The notes: generated from the letters alone by a model not told the origin. Positions 1 through 9,131 are shown, numbered from the stretch's first letter. The stretch is 64,000 bases of DNA from Vibrio mytili (GCF_000830505.1 NZ_JXOK01000061.1:1-64000); one strand, 5' to 3'. A program made the numbers and translations.

Positions 1-106
1 AACAATCTAAAGGCAAAACTAAATAGGTATTCATCTTTAAAAAAGATGAAATCCAAGACTAAAAATTAGCATCTATGTGTAAGACTAAATTTTAGTAACA
101 ATTTGT

Positions 107-197
107 GGAGAGATGGCTGAGTGGTTGAAAGCACCGGTCTTGAAAACCGGCATACGTTAATAGCGTATCTAGGGTTCAAATCCCTATCTCTCCGCCA
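107..197 (+). tRNA. tRNA-Ser (anticodon TGA)
   Basis: A full cloverleaf can be folded. The acceptor stem GGAGAGA pairs with TCTCTCC before G-CCA. The anticodon loop is CTTGAAA with TGA at its centre, flanked by the stem CCGGT/ACCGG. A long variable arm (TACGTTAATAGCGTA) and the T-loop GGTTCAAATCC mark it as a class II tRNA of the serine type. CCA is encoded. A strong terminator follows within 15 bases. Confidence 0.97.
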
Positions 198-210
198 CTT
201 TTAAAAATTA

Positions 211-238
211 AACCGCTGTTCTTACAGCGGTTTTTTTT
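211..238 (+). terminator. Rho-independent terminator of tRNA-Ser
   Basis: AACCGCTGT and ACAGCGGTT form a perfect 9-bp stem with a 4-base loop, followed by a run of eight T. Confidence 0.92.
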
Positions 239-319
239 CGCCCTAAAAATGTTTTGTACAAAAAAAGAGCTAAAGTCGGGTTGATGATAAGTAGATGTGT
301 ATATTTATGAAGGGTGTTA

Positions 320-1138
320 ATGAAGTTATTGTACTTATTAGATGAATGGTTAACCCTGTCCCACAAAAAGCAGCAAATCAGACTACCGCTCACTGGCGCA
401 GATCTACTTGATGATGTCTTTGTTAAGTATGAATTCGTCGATCTTACTAAGCCACTAATTTTCACCTTCTCTCCTTCCGGTACTGATATACAGGAACAGG
501 ACCTAGATGCGGATTTCAAACCTTGGGGTTATCAGTTAATCCAGTCATTTAACGTCAATATTATCTCCTTCCAACACTTAGGGAAGAACAACTGGTTCCG
601 TAGTCGCAATTTGATTTTCTTTCTAGAGCAGTTATCTGAATTGTTGGGATCTTTTAATTGTCGTCTGGGTTATGGCCAGAGCTTGGGTGGTTTTGCCGTA
701 GGTGCATTTTCCAAGCTACTCAAACTTAACCATATCCTGCTAGTTTCTCCTGTTAGTACTAAGAATAAGACGTTGGTGCCCTGGGATGATAGACCCAGCA
801 CAGAGCTGGCGCAAAAGTATGACTGGGAGAGCGATTATAGTGATCGAGAGTTGGGAAATGCGAAGGGCTATATTATCTATGATCCAACCAATCAAATCGA
901 TCGTCTGCATGCTGAGCGTTACCCAGAGTTAATTCATCTCAGGGTTATCGGTATGGGACACGGCACACAAACTGGACAAGGAAATAAATCAGATTTTTTT
1001 AACCTGGTGGCGGAGGAGTTCATCCGCCATCAACAGATAGATATTGCCCAATTTAATGAGCAAACAACGGCTTTGTTTTTAAAAGAGGATGAGTATCAGG
1101 GTTCCTGTTTCAAGGAAATCACACACACTAAAAACTAG
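320..1138 (+). CDS. alpha/beta-hydrolase-like protein, first of a tandem pair
   Basis: Predicted 272-residue soluble protein with no signal peptide. It carries a nucleophile-elbow motif GQSLG around Ser121, and GMGHG around His214 could supply the catalytic histidine; Asp188 or Asp194 could be the acid. The fold assignment rests on these motifs and their order, and the substrate is unknown. The ATG at 320 is preferred over the GTG at 314 because GAAGGG lies about 5 bases upstream and the paralogue begins identically (MKLLY). It is closely similar to the next gene over its whole length but lacks that gene's C-terminal 70 residues, ending instead in an unrelated short tail. The stretch after the tRNA-Ser gene is a common place for acquired genes, though there is no integrase here. 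Confidence 0.75.
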   Translation: MKLLYLLDEWLTLSHKKQQIRLPLTGADLLDDVFVKYEFVDLTKPLIFTFSPSGTDIQEQDLDADFKPWGYQLIQSFNVNIISFQHLGKNNWFRSRNLIFFLEQLSELLGSFNCRLGYGQSLGGFAVGAFSKLLKLNHILLVSPVSTKNKTLVPWDDRPSTELAQKYDWESDYSDRELGNAKGYIIYDPTNQIDRLHAERYPELIHLRVIGMGHGTQTGQGNKSDFFNLVAEEFIRHQQIDIAQFNEQTTALFLKEDEYQGSCFKEITHTKN

Positions 1139-1180
1139 ATTTTTAACACAATTGCTAGGCGCAATTTAGATGGAGGATAA

Positions 1181-2212
1181 ATGAAGTTACTGTACTGGTT
1201 GGATGAATGGTTGACACTTACTCGAGAAGACCAACAAACCAGATTACCGATGACTGGGGAAGACCTACTTGATGATGTCTTCGTTAAATATGAATTTGTC
1301 GATCTCAATAAACCGTTATTGTTTACATTTTCCCCTGCCGGTACGAATTTTCAAGTACAGGACTTACATTCAGATTTTGCGCCTTGGGGCTACAAGCTAG
1401 CCCAAAAACAGCATGTTAACGTTATATCTTTTCAACATCTTGGTAAAAGCAATTGGTTTCGCAGCCGAAATTTGATTTTCTTCCTTGAACAACTTTCAAC
1501 ATTACTGGAACCTTTCGAGAGCCGTCTGGGCTATGGGTTAAGTCGGGGAGGTTTCGCTGTTGGTGCTTTTGCCAAGTTACTTAGGCTGGATCAAGTGTTA
1601 TTGTTTCATCCTGTGAGTACAAAAAATAAAGATATCGTCCCGTGGGATGACCGTTCGAGTACAGAACTGGCGCAGCAGTTTGATTGGAAGGGCAATTACC
1701 ACGATCTCGACCTTGGTGATGCTAAAGGTTATATCATTTATGATCCAACAAATGACATTGATAAACGTCATGCAAAACGCTATCCAGAGCTAAAGCATCT
1801 TAGAGTATTTGGAATGGGCCATGGTACTCATGCAACGTATTTGAGTAAGTTTGGGTTTTATAAGCAAGTGGCTGTCGACTTCATCCGTCACCAGCAAATA
1901 GACATTGCCCAATTCCGCCACCAAACTAAAACACTACGCTTAAAAGAGGATTATTATCAAAGCCTCAACGAAGCGAATGGTTATTCTAAACATCGACTTG
2001 GGCTCCTGAGTAAGGCTCACAAGGTGTTGCGTGAAGAGAAAAAAGAGCACGTAAAGGAGCATCAAGCGCAAATTGATATTCAGCCTTTAGTGGATATTGC
2101 TATCAAGCATCAGGAAGAAAACCCTAAGGATGCGGTAAAGCTACTGGAAGTCGCGCAACAATTAGCGCCAGGCGATCCTGTTGTAGAGCACAAGCTACAG
2201 CAGTTGTCATAA
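1181..2212 (+). CDS. alpha/beta-hydrolase-like protein with helical C-terminal extension, second of a tandem pair
   Basis: A 343-residue paralogue of the preceding gene, 42 bases downstream and preceded by a strong GGAGGA ribosome-binding site. The hydrolase-like part covers residues 1-260 with GLSRGG around Ser121 and GMGHG around His214, matching the positions in the first copy. Residues 270-343 are a charged helical tail; the final 40 (PLVDIAIKHQEENPKDAVKL onward) resemble a single TPR-like helical hairpin. Side by side, the two copies differ at many synonymous and conservative positions, so the duplication is old rather than recent. Function is unknown. A lipase, esterase or surface-polysaccharide-linked role is possible but not shown. 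Confidence 0.75.
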   Translation: MKLLYWLDEWLTLTREDQQTRLPMTGEDLLDDVFVKYEFVDLNKPLLFTFSPAGTNFQVQDLHSDFAPWGYKLAQKQHVNVISFQHLGKSNWFRSRNLIFFLEQLSTLLEPFESRLGYGLSRGGFAVGAFAKLLRLDQVLLFHPVSTKNKDIVPWDDRSSTELAQQFDWKGNYHDLDLGDAKGYIIYDPTNDIDKRHAKRYPELKHLRVFGMGHGTHATYLSKFGFYKQVAVDFIRHQQIDIAQFRHQTKTLRLKEDYYQSLNEANGYSKHRLGLLSKAHKVLREEKKEHVKEHQAQIDIQPLVDIAIKHQEENPKDAVKLLEVAQQLAPGDPVVEHKLQQLS

Positions 2213-2287
2213 ATATTTATGACGGATAAATCACCGTTGGTAGAAGCAATGGTGAGTATTGATGAAGTGCATTGAACACAGTTATTT

Positions 2288-2465
2288 ATACCAATCGTAG
2301 TAAATAACTGGTCATTCTAGCTTGTTAAAATACTCGATAACTTCGTTGCCTTTTTCGTTTATAAAGTAGGTTGATTGTAGAATAACTACTTATCGAAAAA
2401 TAGCGCCTTGTTCTCAAGCATTTTTCCTACGCTATTTCTGATCACTTATTTACTGTGATTGGTAT
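2288..2465. repeat. 178-bp MITE-like element with 20-bp terminal inverted repeats
   Basis: The left end ATACCAATCGTAGTAAATAA and the right end TTATTTACTGTGATTGGTAT are inverted copies that differ at only two or three positions. The interior is AT-rich and non-coding, with further partial inverted repeats (for example TAGAATAACTAC). It has no open frame for a transposase. I recall repeats with ATACCAATC ends as widespread in Vibrio, but no second copy was found in this window. Confidence 0.75.
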
Positions 2466-2518
2466 TAGCTAATGAGACAGAAAGCATAGGCATCTCACTT
2501 CGGAACTTCGAATACAAA

Positions 2519-2549
2519 AAAGCCCAAGCGTCACGTAGCTTGGGCTTTC
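2519..2549 (-). terminator. terminator downstream of yibL
   Basis: AGCCCAAGC and GCTTGGGCT form a perfect 9-bp stem. On the minus strand it follows yibL and is trailed by T residues (the AAAAA before it on the plus strand); on the plus strand it is followed by TTCT, so it may act in both directions. Confidence 0.85.
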
Positions 2550-2575
2550 TAATATGCGAGTATAGAACAGTGTTG

Positions 2576-2932
2576 TTAGAACTCTTTTGGAGCAAACCCT
2601 GTCATCACATCTAGACGCAGTTCTTTGCCAACTTTTGTCAGCGGGTGAACAATCACAAGGCCGCGAACGCGCTTCTTGAGCTTACCAATATCCGCCTGTT
2701 CTTCTTTGGTTATTTCACGAGAAAATGGCATATCTAACAGGCTCTTACGCTCTTTATTTAGCTCGTAACTCTGCTTATGTTTCAATTGATTAAGCTTTTT
2801 CGTTAACTGCTCAACTTCGTCAGTAAACTTAGAAATCATTTCGTGATCACCGCGAGTCCGAGCTGCATCGAGTTTACGTTGGCAGTTATCTACGCGGTTG
2901 TGCAGCTTTTGAATATCAGTTTTAATGCTCAT
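2576..2932 (-). CDS. yibL: YibL-family ribosome-associated protein
   Basis: Small basic protein of about 118 residues. The N-terminal two thirds are a heptad-rich coiled coil, followed by the family's conserved block MPFSREITKEEQADIGKLKK and then VRGLVIVHPLTKVGKE. Escherichia coli YibL (120 residues) shares the same architecture and co-purifies with ribosomes; its exact role is unknown. The ATG at 2932 is chosen over an upstream TTG at 2947 because the family normally starts near this point, although neither has a strong ribosome-binding site. It is a single gene with its own terminator. Confidence 0.88.
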   Translation of the reverse strand: MSIKTDIQKLHNRVDNCQRKLDAARTRGDHEMISKFTDEVEQLTKKLNQLKHKQSYELNKERKSLLDMPFSREITKEEQADIGKLKKRVRGLVIVHPLTKVGKELRLDVMTGFAPKEF

Positions 2933-3005
2933 GGTAATTTGACTCAATTCTTAAATAGTGGCGGATTATAGCATAGCTAAAATTCTTCGCTCTATTATCC
3001 TATAT

Positions 3006-4001
3006 TTAGTTGATCAATTCATTCCCTGAGGTTTGCCCAGAGAAGTACGCTTCTACGTTATTAAGTGTTACAGTCGCGATGTTATGCAAGGCTTCATGTG
3101 TTAGGAACGCTTGATGTCCAGTAAACAGGACGTTGTGACAAGCAGATAAACGACGGAATACGTCGTCTACAATGACATCATTGGATTTATCTTGGAAAAA
3201 GAGTTCTTTCTCATTGTCGTATACGTCTAAACCGAGTGCCCCTATTTTACCTTGCTTGAGAGCCTCAATGGCTGCCAGTGAATCGAGTAGTTCTCCTCGA
3301 CTGGTGTTAATGATCATGACACCATCTTTCATCTGTTCAAAGGCTTTAGTATTGAGCAAATGGTAATTTTCCTTACTCATAGGACAATGTAGAGTAATAA
3401 TGTCGGCATTGGTATACATCTCTTCAAGAGAGCAGTAGCGTACACCTAATTCTTTTGCTTGAGGGTTTTCATAAGGGTCATGGCACAATACCTCCATGCC
3501 AAGGCCTTTAAAAATACGAATAGCCGCGACGCCAATTTTCCCGGTACCTATCACACCAACCGTTTTACCGAAGAAGTTAAACCCGACCAAGCCTTCTAGT
3601 GAAAAGTTGGCATCACGGGTACGTTGATATGCTTTGTGCAGTCGACGGTTTAAGCACATCATTAGCCCGACTGCGTGCTCTGCTACAGCTTCAGGAGAAT
3701 AGGCTGGAACACGCATAACTTGTATTCCTAGCGCTTTTGCGGCTTGTTGATCAACTTTGTCGAAACCCGCGCATCGCATCGCTATGAGCTTGGTACCTCC
3801 CAACGCCAATTGCTTTAACACTTGCTCAGATAAATCATCGTTAACGAAGGCACATACGACTTCACATCCGTGTGCCATCTTGGCGGTTTTTTTGGTCAAG
3901 CGGAAGTCGTGATAATGAAATTCAAAATCTCGGTCATTTTTTGCTTTATTAAACGAGTGTTCGTCATAAGACTTAGCACTAAAAAAGGCAATGTTAATCA
4001 T
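3006..4001 (-). CDS. ldhA: D-lactate dehydrogenase (fermentative)
   Basis: A 331-residue member of the D-isomer-specific 2-hydroxyacid dehydrogenase family that reduces pyruvate to D-lactate with NADH in the cytoplasm. The Rossmann motif GVIGTGKIG lies near residues 149-157, the catalytic Arg is in NTSRGELLD, and the catalytic His is in TGHQAFLTHEA near the C-terminus. The length and the N-terminus (MINIAFFSAKSYDE) are typical of bacterial LdhA. It is transcribed alone, with GAGAGAAAG as a ribosome-binding site. An L-lactate-dehydrogenase-like gene lies less than 2 kb away, so both lactate stereoisomers may be handled from this region. Confidence 0.93.
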   Translation of the reverse strand: MINIAFFSAKSYDEHSFNKAKNDRDFEFHYHDFRLTKKTAKMAHGCEVVCAFVNDDLSEQVLKQLALGGTKLIAMRCAGFDKVDQQAAKALGIQVMRVPAYSPEAVAEHAVGLMMCLNRRLHKAYQRTRDANFSLEGLVGFNFFGKTVGVIGTGKIGVAAIRIFKGLGMEVLCHDPYENPQAKELGVRYCSLEEMYTNADIITLHCPMSKENYHLLNTKAFEQMKDGVMIINTSRGELLDSLAAIEALKQGKIGALGLDVYDNEKELFFQDKSNDVIVDDVFRRLSACHNVLFTGHQAFLTHEALHNIATVTLNNVEAYFSGQTSGNELIN

Positions 4002-4197
4002 AACTTTCTCTCTATTTTTTTATAAATTTATAAACGGATTTACACTGGTTATCGTTCAGCATCTTTGCGTTTCTACACGGAGAAGATAACTCTTTTTACG
4101 TTGATTCTTGATAATCAGTTTGCTTTGTTATCACCAACTGACTAGCATAACGACTTCTTGTATTTCCTTTTAGCTTGTTTGATTAGGCGTTCTGACA

Positions 4198-4680
4198 ATG
4201 TCGGTAAAATGGTGTTCTTTACTTTTGTGTTGTGCATTTGTATCTGGTGCTCATGCCGCTGTTGATCTCGTAAAAGTTGATAAATCGAAACGCAGAATGT
4301 ATTTGATGGATAATGGTGTCACTATTAAAGAGTACCGTATCGCATTAGGTGCAAATCCGAAAGGGCACAAACAAGAGCGTGGGGATAATCGAACGCCAGA
4401 AGGAAGCTATACACTCGACTACGTGTTCGATGATTCTGCTTACTATCGTTCTGTGCATATCAGCTACCCAGACGCTATCGATCGCCTCGAGGCGCACCGC
4501 CAAGGCGTTGACCCTGGTGGAGATATCAAAATTCATGGCCTAAAAAACGGCGAAACTCAAGACCCTAACTTTATTCAAAGCTTTGATTGGACTAACGGTT
4601 GTATCGCCATTACTAACGAAGAGATGGATGAATTCATCAAACTCGTCAAAATGGGAACACCCATTGCTATCGAGTGGTGA
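4198..4680 (+). CDS. L,D-transpeptidase family (YafK/YkuD-like) periplasmic protein
   Basis: A 160-residue protein with a signal peptide (residues 1-20, ending GAHA). It has the YkuD catalytic signature: IHGL followed about 20 residues later by DWTNGCIAIT, giving the catalytic His and Cys. The substrate strand GANPKGHKQERGDNRTPEG is typical of the YafK subgroup, which in E. coli releases Lpp from peptidoglycan. Some relatives cross-link peptidoglycan, so either cutting or joining is possible. It stands alone and converges with the next gene. Confidence 0.88.
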   Translation: MSVKWCSLLLCCAFVSGAHAAVDLVKVDKSKRRMYLMDNGVTIKEYRIALGANPKGHKQERGDNRTPEGSYTLDYVFDDSAYYRSVHISYPDAIDRLEAHRQGVDPGGDIKIHGLKNGETQDPNFIQSFDWTNGCIAITNEEMDEFIKLVKMGTPIAIEW

Positions 4681-4715
4681 TTGTGTTGCTGACAGCCCCA
4701 TTAACGTGATGCCCG

Positions 4716-5423
4716 CTACAGGAATCGATCGGGATAATCGGTAAAAAAGCCATCTAGTTGCGGGAGATGCTTCAGCTTGTTTGGATTGTTAACGGTGTAA
4801 CACATCACTTTGACCCCTGACTGTTGCAGTTGCTTAATTTGGCGTGCGCGAATCCAATTAATGTTTAAGTTGCAGTACTCGGCACCTACATCTTCTAACA
4901 GTTTTTTGTCTTTTCTGGTTAAAAATTCACTAAGTACTGCTAAGCGGAAGCCTTTACAGTGCTTGTGGAGTGCTCTAATCACGTCATGGTTAAAGCTAGA
5001 TAGCAGAATATTTTCGTCTGAAAGAGGACCGTCGGTAAGAACTTGCTTGAGGATTTGGGCTACTTCCTCTGTTGGATGGCGATCCACTTTGACTTCAATA
5101 TTCAAATTGAGGTCATGTTTGGCCGCTAATTCCAGCAGTTCTTTAAGGGTCATAATCCGCTCACCTGAAAACGCACGATCAAACCATTCGCCAAAATCGA
5201 GAGTTCGCAACTCATTAAGTGTGAGTTCATCGACTCGTCCCTGCCCATTGCTACAACGGTTCACTGTATGATCATGGCAAACCACTAAAATCTTATCTTT
5301 TGTAGGTTGTACATCGACTTCTACCCACGTTAATCCAAGATCAATGGCTGCTTGAACACTGACTTTGGTGTTTTCTGGGTAGTGCCCTGCGACTCCGCGG
5401 TGACCTATCAACAGCGTATTCAT
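4716..5423 (-). CDS. ugpQ: glycerophosphodiester phosphodiesterase (cytoplasmic, UgpQ-like)
   Basis: A 235-residue protein without a signal peptide that hydrolyses glycerophosphodiesters to sn-glycerol-3-phosphate plus an alcohol. The GDPD motifs are clear: LIGHRGVAGHYPENT near the N-terminus (catalytic His and Arg), WVEVDVQPTKD (metal-binding acidic residues), HDHTVNRC (second catalytic His), and LNIEVKV in the barrel. The barrel closes at the C-terminus with GFFTDYPDRFL. The size and lack of an export signal fit UgpQ rather than periplasmic GlpQ. No ugp transport genes are adjacent. Confidence 0.9.
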   Translation of the reverse strand: MNTLLIGHRGVAGHYPENTKVSVQAAIDLGLTWVEVDVQPTKDKILVVCHDHTVNRCSNGQGRVDELTLNELRTLDFGEWFDRAFSGERIMTLKELLELAAKHDLNLNIEVKVDRHPTEEVAQILKQVLTDGPLSDENILLSSFNHDVIRALHKHCKGFRLAVLSEFLTRKDKKLLEDVGAEYCNLNINWIRARQIKQLQQSGVKVMCYTVNNPNKLKHLPQLDGFFTDYPDRFL

Positions 5424-5769
5424 TAGACTATTCTTATTCTTTGAATGATGAACAGATTGTACGCCTTATTTTCTCTTTAAATAACCTCAAAATTCATAGT
5501 GTAAATGGTTGCTAGCGATACGCCTAAAGCTTGGACTTACGTTAGTATCCATCAGGAAGTGAGGCAGCAAAGTACGCTTGTATGTGATGGGCGCGTATTA
5601 AGAATGAGCAGAGTAGATTACTGGCCTATTATGTCGAATAAAATTTCTGGCTTGGTAAAGAATTCTAAGTAATATAAATGAATTGGACATTTATGCTCTT
5701 ATTGTTCACTTGTTTGGGTAAAACGGTGAACTGTTTTTCAGGGGCAATGAAATTATCAGGGAGAGGAAA
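5424..5769. other. intergenic region upstream of ldh
   Basis: A 346-base gap between divergent ugpQ and the L-lactate-dehydrogenase-like gene. It should hold both promoters. An AT-rich stretch near 5665-5700 is the likely promoter area for the plus-strand gene, and GGGAGAGG at 5760-5767 is its strong ribosome-binding site. No coding frame, hairpin terminator or repeat was recognised. Confidence 0.4.
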
Positions 5770-6723
5770 ATGAAAATCGGTGTCATTGGTGCTGGAGCGG
5801 TAGGTGTCGGCGTGTGTAACTACTTGCTGACATTAGGTAGCCTGAGCGAGTTGGTGTTGTTAGACCAAAATTTAGAACGAGCGGAAGGTGAGGTGTTTGA
5901 CTTTCGTCATACAGCGGCATTAACGTTTTCAAAAAATACCCGTATTGTGCCCTCGAACGATTATCTCGATTTGTTGGGAGCCGACATTGTCGTTATCACC
6001 GCTGGGGCTCAAATCAAACAAGGTCAATCGCGTTTAGATATAGCGGAAATTAACGCAAATATTGGCGTAGATATTGCTCGTAATATTGAGAGAGTTGCTC
6101 CTAAGGCTGTGCTTATCGTTGTCTCCAACCCTTGCGACATTGTGACTCACTTTATCACTGCTAACACAAGCTTTGCATCAAGTAGAGTGATCAGCAGTGG
6201 CTGCGTTATAGACACGGCTCGTTTAATGAGTATCGTTGCTAACCGAGTTGACTTGGATCCGAAGAATATTTTCGGTTACGTGTTGGGCGAGCACGGTAGC
6301 CATTGCTTTACCCCAAAAAGCTTGATTTCTATCGCTGGACAGCCTGCCGATTATTATTGCGATACGCACAATATCAAACGCATTGACGCTGATGAGCTGT
6401 TAGAGTCAGTCAAGCAGGCGGGATTTGAAATATTTCGTCGCAAACAAAATACTGTGCATGGTATTGCGGCGAGTGTATTTAGAATTATTCAAGCGGTGAT
6501 GATCAACGAACGCTCTGTTTTGCCTGTGGGTACAATGATGTCAGGTAAGTATGGTCTAAGTAATGTCGTGCTAAGTTTGCCGACTGTTGTTGGAAAAAAT
6601 GGGGCCGAATCGGTTCTCACTCATCCGTTTACGGGGGATGAGCTTAAAACACTCCAATCAATAAGTCAGAATTTGAGACAGGTTGTTGAAGATGTCGCGA
6701 AATCAACCGGATTAAGTTGCTAA
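5770..6723 (+). CDS. ldh: L-lactate / L-2-hydroxyacid dehydrogenase family protein
   Basis: A 317-residue NAD-dependent enzyme of the lactate/malate dehydrogenase superfamily. Visible motifs are GAGAVGVG (dinucleotide binding), VVSNPCDIVTH, the substrate-binding Arg in VIDTARL, and the catalytic His in GEHGSH. The mobile loop reads AGAQIKQGQSRLD. Aligned with lactate dehydrogenase (AGANQKPGETRLD), the specificity position normally Gln in LDH and Arg in MDH is Ile here. This resembles L-2-hydroxyisocaproate dehydrogenase, so a bulkier 2-oxoacid may be the real substrate. It is usually annotated as L-lactate dehydrogenase. It is monocistronic with a strong GGGAGAGG site. Confidence 0.85.
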   Translation: MKIGVIGAGAVGVGVCNYLLTLGSLSELVLLDQNLERAEGEVFDFRHTAALTFSKNTRIVPSNDYLDLLGADIVVITAGAQIKQGQSRLDIAEINANIGVDIARNIERVAPKAVLIVVSNPCDIVTHFITANTSFASSRVISSGCVIDTARLMSIVANRVDLDPKNIFGYVLGEHGSHCFTPKSLISIAGQPADYYCDTHNIKRIDADELLESVKQAGFEIFRRKQNTVHGIAASVFRIIQAVMINERSVLPVGTMMSGKYGLSNVVLSLPTVVGKNGAESVLTHPFTGDELKTLQSISQNLRQVVEDVAKSTGLSC

Positions 6724-6984
6724 GCAGGAAATCATTACGAGAGTACAGCAGTACCTAGACATATCTATTTGCGAGCTCACTCTCGGAATCGCTCAATATT
6801 CAGACCCTATCTCTCCATTAAGCTTGGATGAGCGACAGAGAGCGCAAATACGCCAATGTCCTCATCCGATTCCAAGATCCTATTACATGCATCGCACTCA
6901 TATAAAAAGCATACAATATTTAGTTGTTCAATTTATAAATGAGTAATAAAATGCAAATCGTTTTTATTTGTATTTTGGTTTGTT

Positions 6985-7650
6985 ATGTCGCGAGTTTTGA
7001 TCATAGATGACGATGCTTCTCTTTGTGAGCTATTGGAAGCCGTTCTTCAGGATGAAGGCTATACCGTACATGCAATGCATTGTGGTGAAAGTGCCTTGCA
7101 GTATATGGAAAAAGCCCCAGTAGACTTGGTGTTACTGGATGTCATGCTTCCCAACTTGAGCGGAATACAGGTTGCACGGCGAATATGTCAGCGGTTCGCT
7201 ACACCTATTTTAATGCTTACTGCACTCAATGATGAAGATTCGATGCTAGATGGTTATCAGGCGGGAGCGGATCAATATATCGGCAAGCCATTTAACGTTG
7301 CAGAGCTATTGATGCGCATCAAAGCAATGCTTCGACGGGTTGGCTTAGAGCGACAAAGGCAAACCATCAGTAATACTGTTCAATGCATGAGTGATAACTT
7401 GGATAGTTTACCGTTGACGAGTACCGAAGCGGATTTATTAAGTTATTTAGTCAAAAACCAAGGTATTGTCGTCTCCAAAGCGGAGCTACAAACTGAAGTG
7501 CTGAAAAAAGACCTTAGCCCGTTTGATCGCAACTTAGACATGCATATCAGCAACATACGCAGAAAATTAGTCGAAGCCGGCCTGTCTAAACAACGTATTA
7601 AAACCTTTAGGGGTAAAGGCTACAGCTATTTAGATGCCGTAAACATCTAA
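6985..7650 (+). CDS. OmpR/CpxR-family response regulator
   Basis: A 221-residue regulator. The receiver domain (1-115) has the acidic pocket DDD at 8-10, the phospho-acceptor Asp52 in LLDVMLP, Thr79 and Lys101 (GKPFN). The winged-helix DNA-binding domain (130-220) has the usual LTSTEADLLSYL and FDRNLDMHISNIRRKL and ends in RIKTFRGKGYSYL. It most resembles CpxR. Its stop overlaps the kinase start by one base (TAATG), so the two are co-translated. It lies directly upstream of the TonB-dependent receptor, so a role in controlling that locus is plausible but not shown. Confidence 0.92.
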   Translation: MSRVLIIDDDASLCELLEAVLQDEGYTVHAMHCGESALQYMEKAPVDLVLLDVMLPNLSGIQVARRICQRFATPILMLTALNDEDSMLDGYQAGADQYIGKPFNVAELLMRIKAMLRRVGLERQRQTISNTVQCMSDNLDSLPLTSTEADLLSYLVKNQGIVVSKAELQTEVLKKDLSPFDRNLDMHISNIRRKLVEAGLSKQRIKTFRGKGYSYLDAVNI

Positions 7651-9025
7651 TGATTCGATTCTACACGGCTTATATTGCACAGCGAAAAGATCGTTTAGCT
7701 TTCAAACTATTTAGTTATATGTCCGTCATTGTGATCAGTATTTTGCTCCTTCAGGCATTGGCTGAGCAAGCAATGGTTAAAGCTATGCTAAAAGTACCGG
7801 ATAGCCTTAAAATTGAAATGCTCGATCTTGCTCATCAGGCCAATGTTCTCATTCGGTATGGGGACATGGATGAGATTGCGGATTGGCACGCGCCCAGAAA
7901 TTTCGTGTTTTTGTTCTGGATGATCAACTACAACCACTGACTCATCGCCAAATGCATCCTCACTTTGAATTTAAGCTTCAATTTAGAAGAAGCCTCGATA
8001 CACAATTAGAAGGAAGAGTTAGTCAACCTATCATCAGCATTCCCTTAGTAAACAACAATAATTTAGCGATTCAAATTCCTCACCAACTGCATCCTGCAAA
8101 CGATTTTGTGCTGTACTTTTCTATTATAAAAGTCGTTATTGCTGCCGTTATTTTAGCGCTGTTTTCATTACTGATGGCACGTAACTTACAGCAACCATTG
8201 GACCGATTGAGAGAAGCGAGTAAAAAGTTATCCAACGGCGACTTTAATGTCAGCGTAGTGAAGGAGTTGAAGTCGACGACGACTGAGTTCAACGAGCTTG
8301 CTCAAGATTTTGATCACATGACAGAACAAATTCGACTTCTGACCAGAAAACAAAGGCTTTTGATTCGTGACGTGTCTCATGAGCTCAGAACGCCACTCGC
8401 AAGGCAGAATCTAGTCTTACATTTGCTTAAAAAGCGTGTCGGGTTAGAAGAGCAAGCCTTAGTACATCGACTTGAAGAAGAAGCAGAAGATCTGAATAGT
8501 TTGATACGCGAGATCCTTGAGTTCAGTCGGCTTGAAAATACTCGCTACAACAATACCGGAGCAGTGATTGATTTAGAAAACCTTATCACGCCACAAGTCG
8601 AGCGTTACAAAGTCGATTTAAAGCCACAGCAAACATTGACCTTAATTTCAGACGTTTGTGATACAAACGTATATTGTGATGAATTATTGGTCGTACGTTG
8701 TATGAATAATGTGATTGGTAACGCGATCAAATATTCGGGAGAGCAAGCCGAGATAGTGGTGTCATTAGCCAATCACGTCAACGATGGGCAACATTATGTT
8801 GTGTTGTCGGTCTCCGATGATGGACCTGGGATTCCCGAACATAATCTGCGGGATATTTTTGACCCCTTTACGCGTTTAGATCAATCGAGAAACAAAAAGT
8901 CAGGTGGTTATGGTTTAGGTATGGCGATTGTTAAGGAATCGATGCGTATTATGGGAGGGCAGGTTTTGGCTCGAAACCGCTCGAAAGGCGGATTATGTAT
9001 TTCACTTTTATTCAAACAAAAATAG
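7650..9025 (+). pseudogene. CpxA-like sensor histidine kinase, interrupted by a single-base deletion
   Basis: The protein would be 458 residues if one base were restored near 7884. The first frame gives the N-terminus with TM1 (residues 24-44) and part of the sensor domain, up to DEIADW. The second frame continues from ARAQKFRVFVLDDQ through the periplasmic part, TM2, HAMP (QQPLDRLREASKKLSNGDF), HisKA with VSHELRTPLAR (phospho-His), and HATPase motifs NVIGNAIKYSG, DDGPGIP and GYGLGMAIV. TGGCACGCG probably should read TGGGCACGCG. All catalytic motifs are intact, so a sequencing under-call is more likely than decay. It pairs with the preceding regulator. Confidence 0.88.
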
Positions 9026-9131
9026 TGAACGGCCAACTCTTTTTTGTGATTAATGTCACAGTGAGAGACTCTGTTTATCGAGAGTGCTTTACAAAAGTTG
9101 GCAAATGCAAAGAATGTAAATTTAATGCAAA

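Noticed and set aside
107-2212. Genomic island integrated at tRNA-Ser
   Set aside because: No integrase, no repeated tRNA 3' end and no clear composition change were seen.
2288-2465. CRISPR or integron attC site
   Set aside because: There is one element only, with no spacer pattern and no core sites of attC; the inverted ends fit a MITE.
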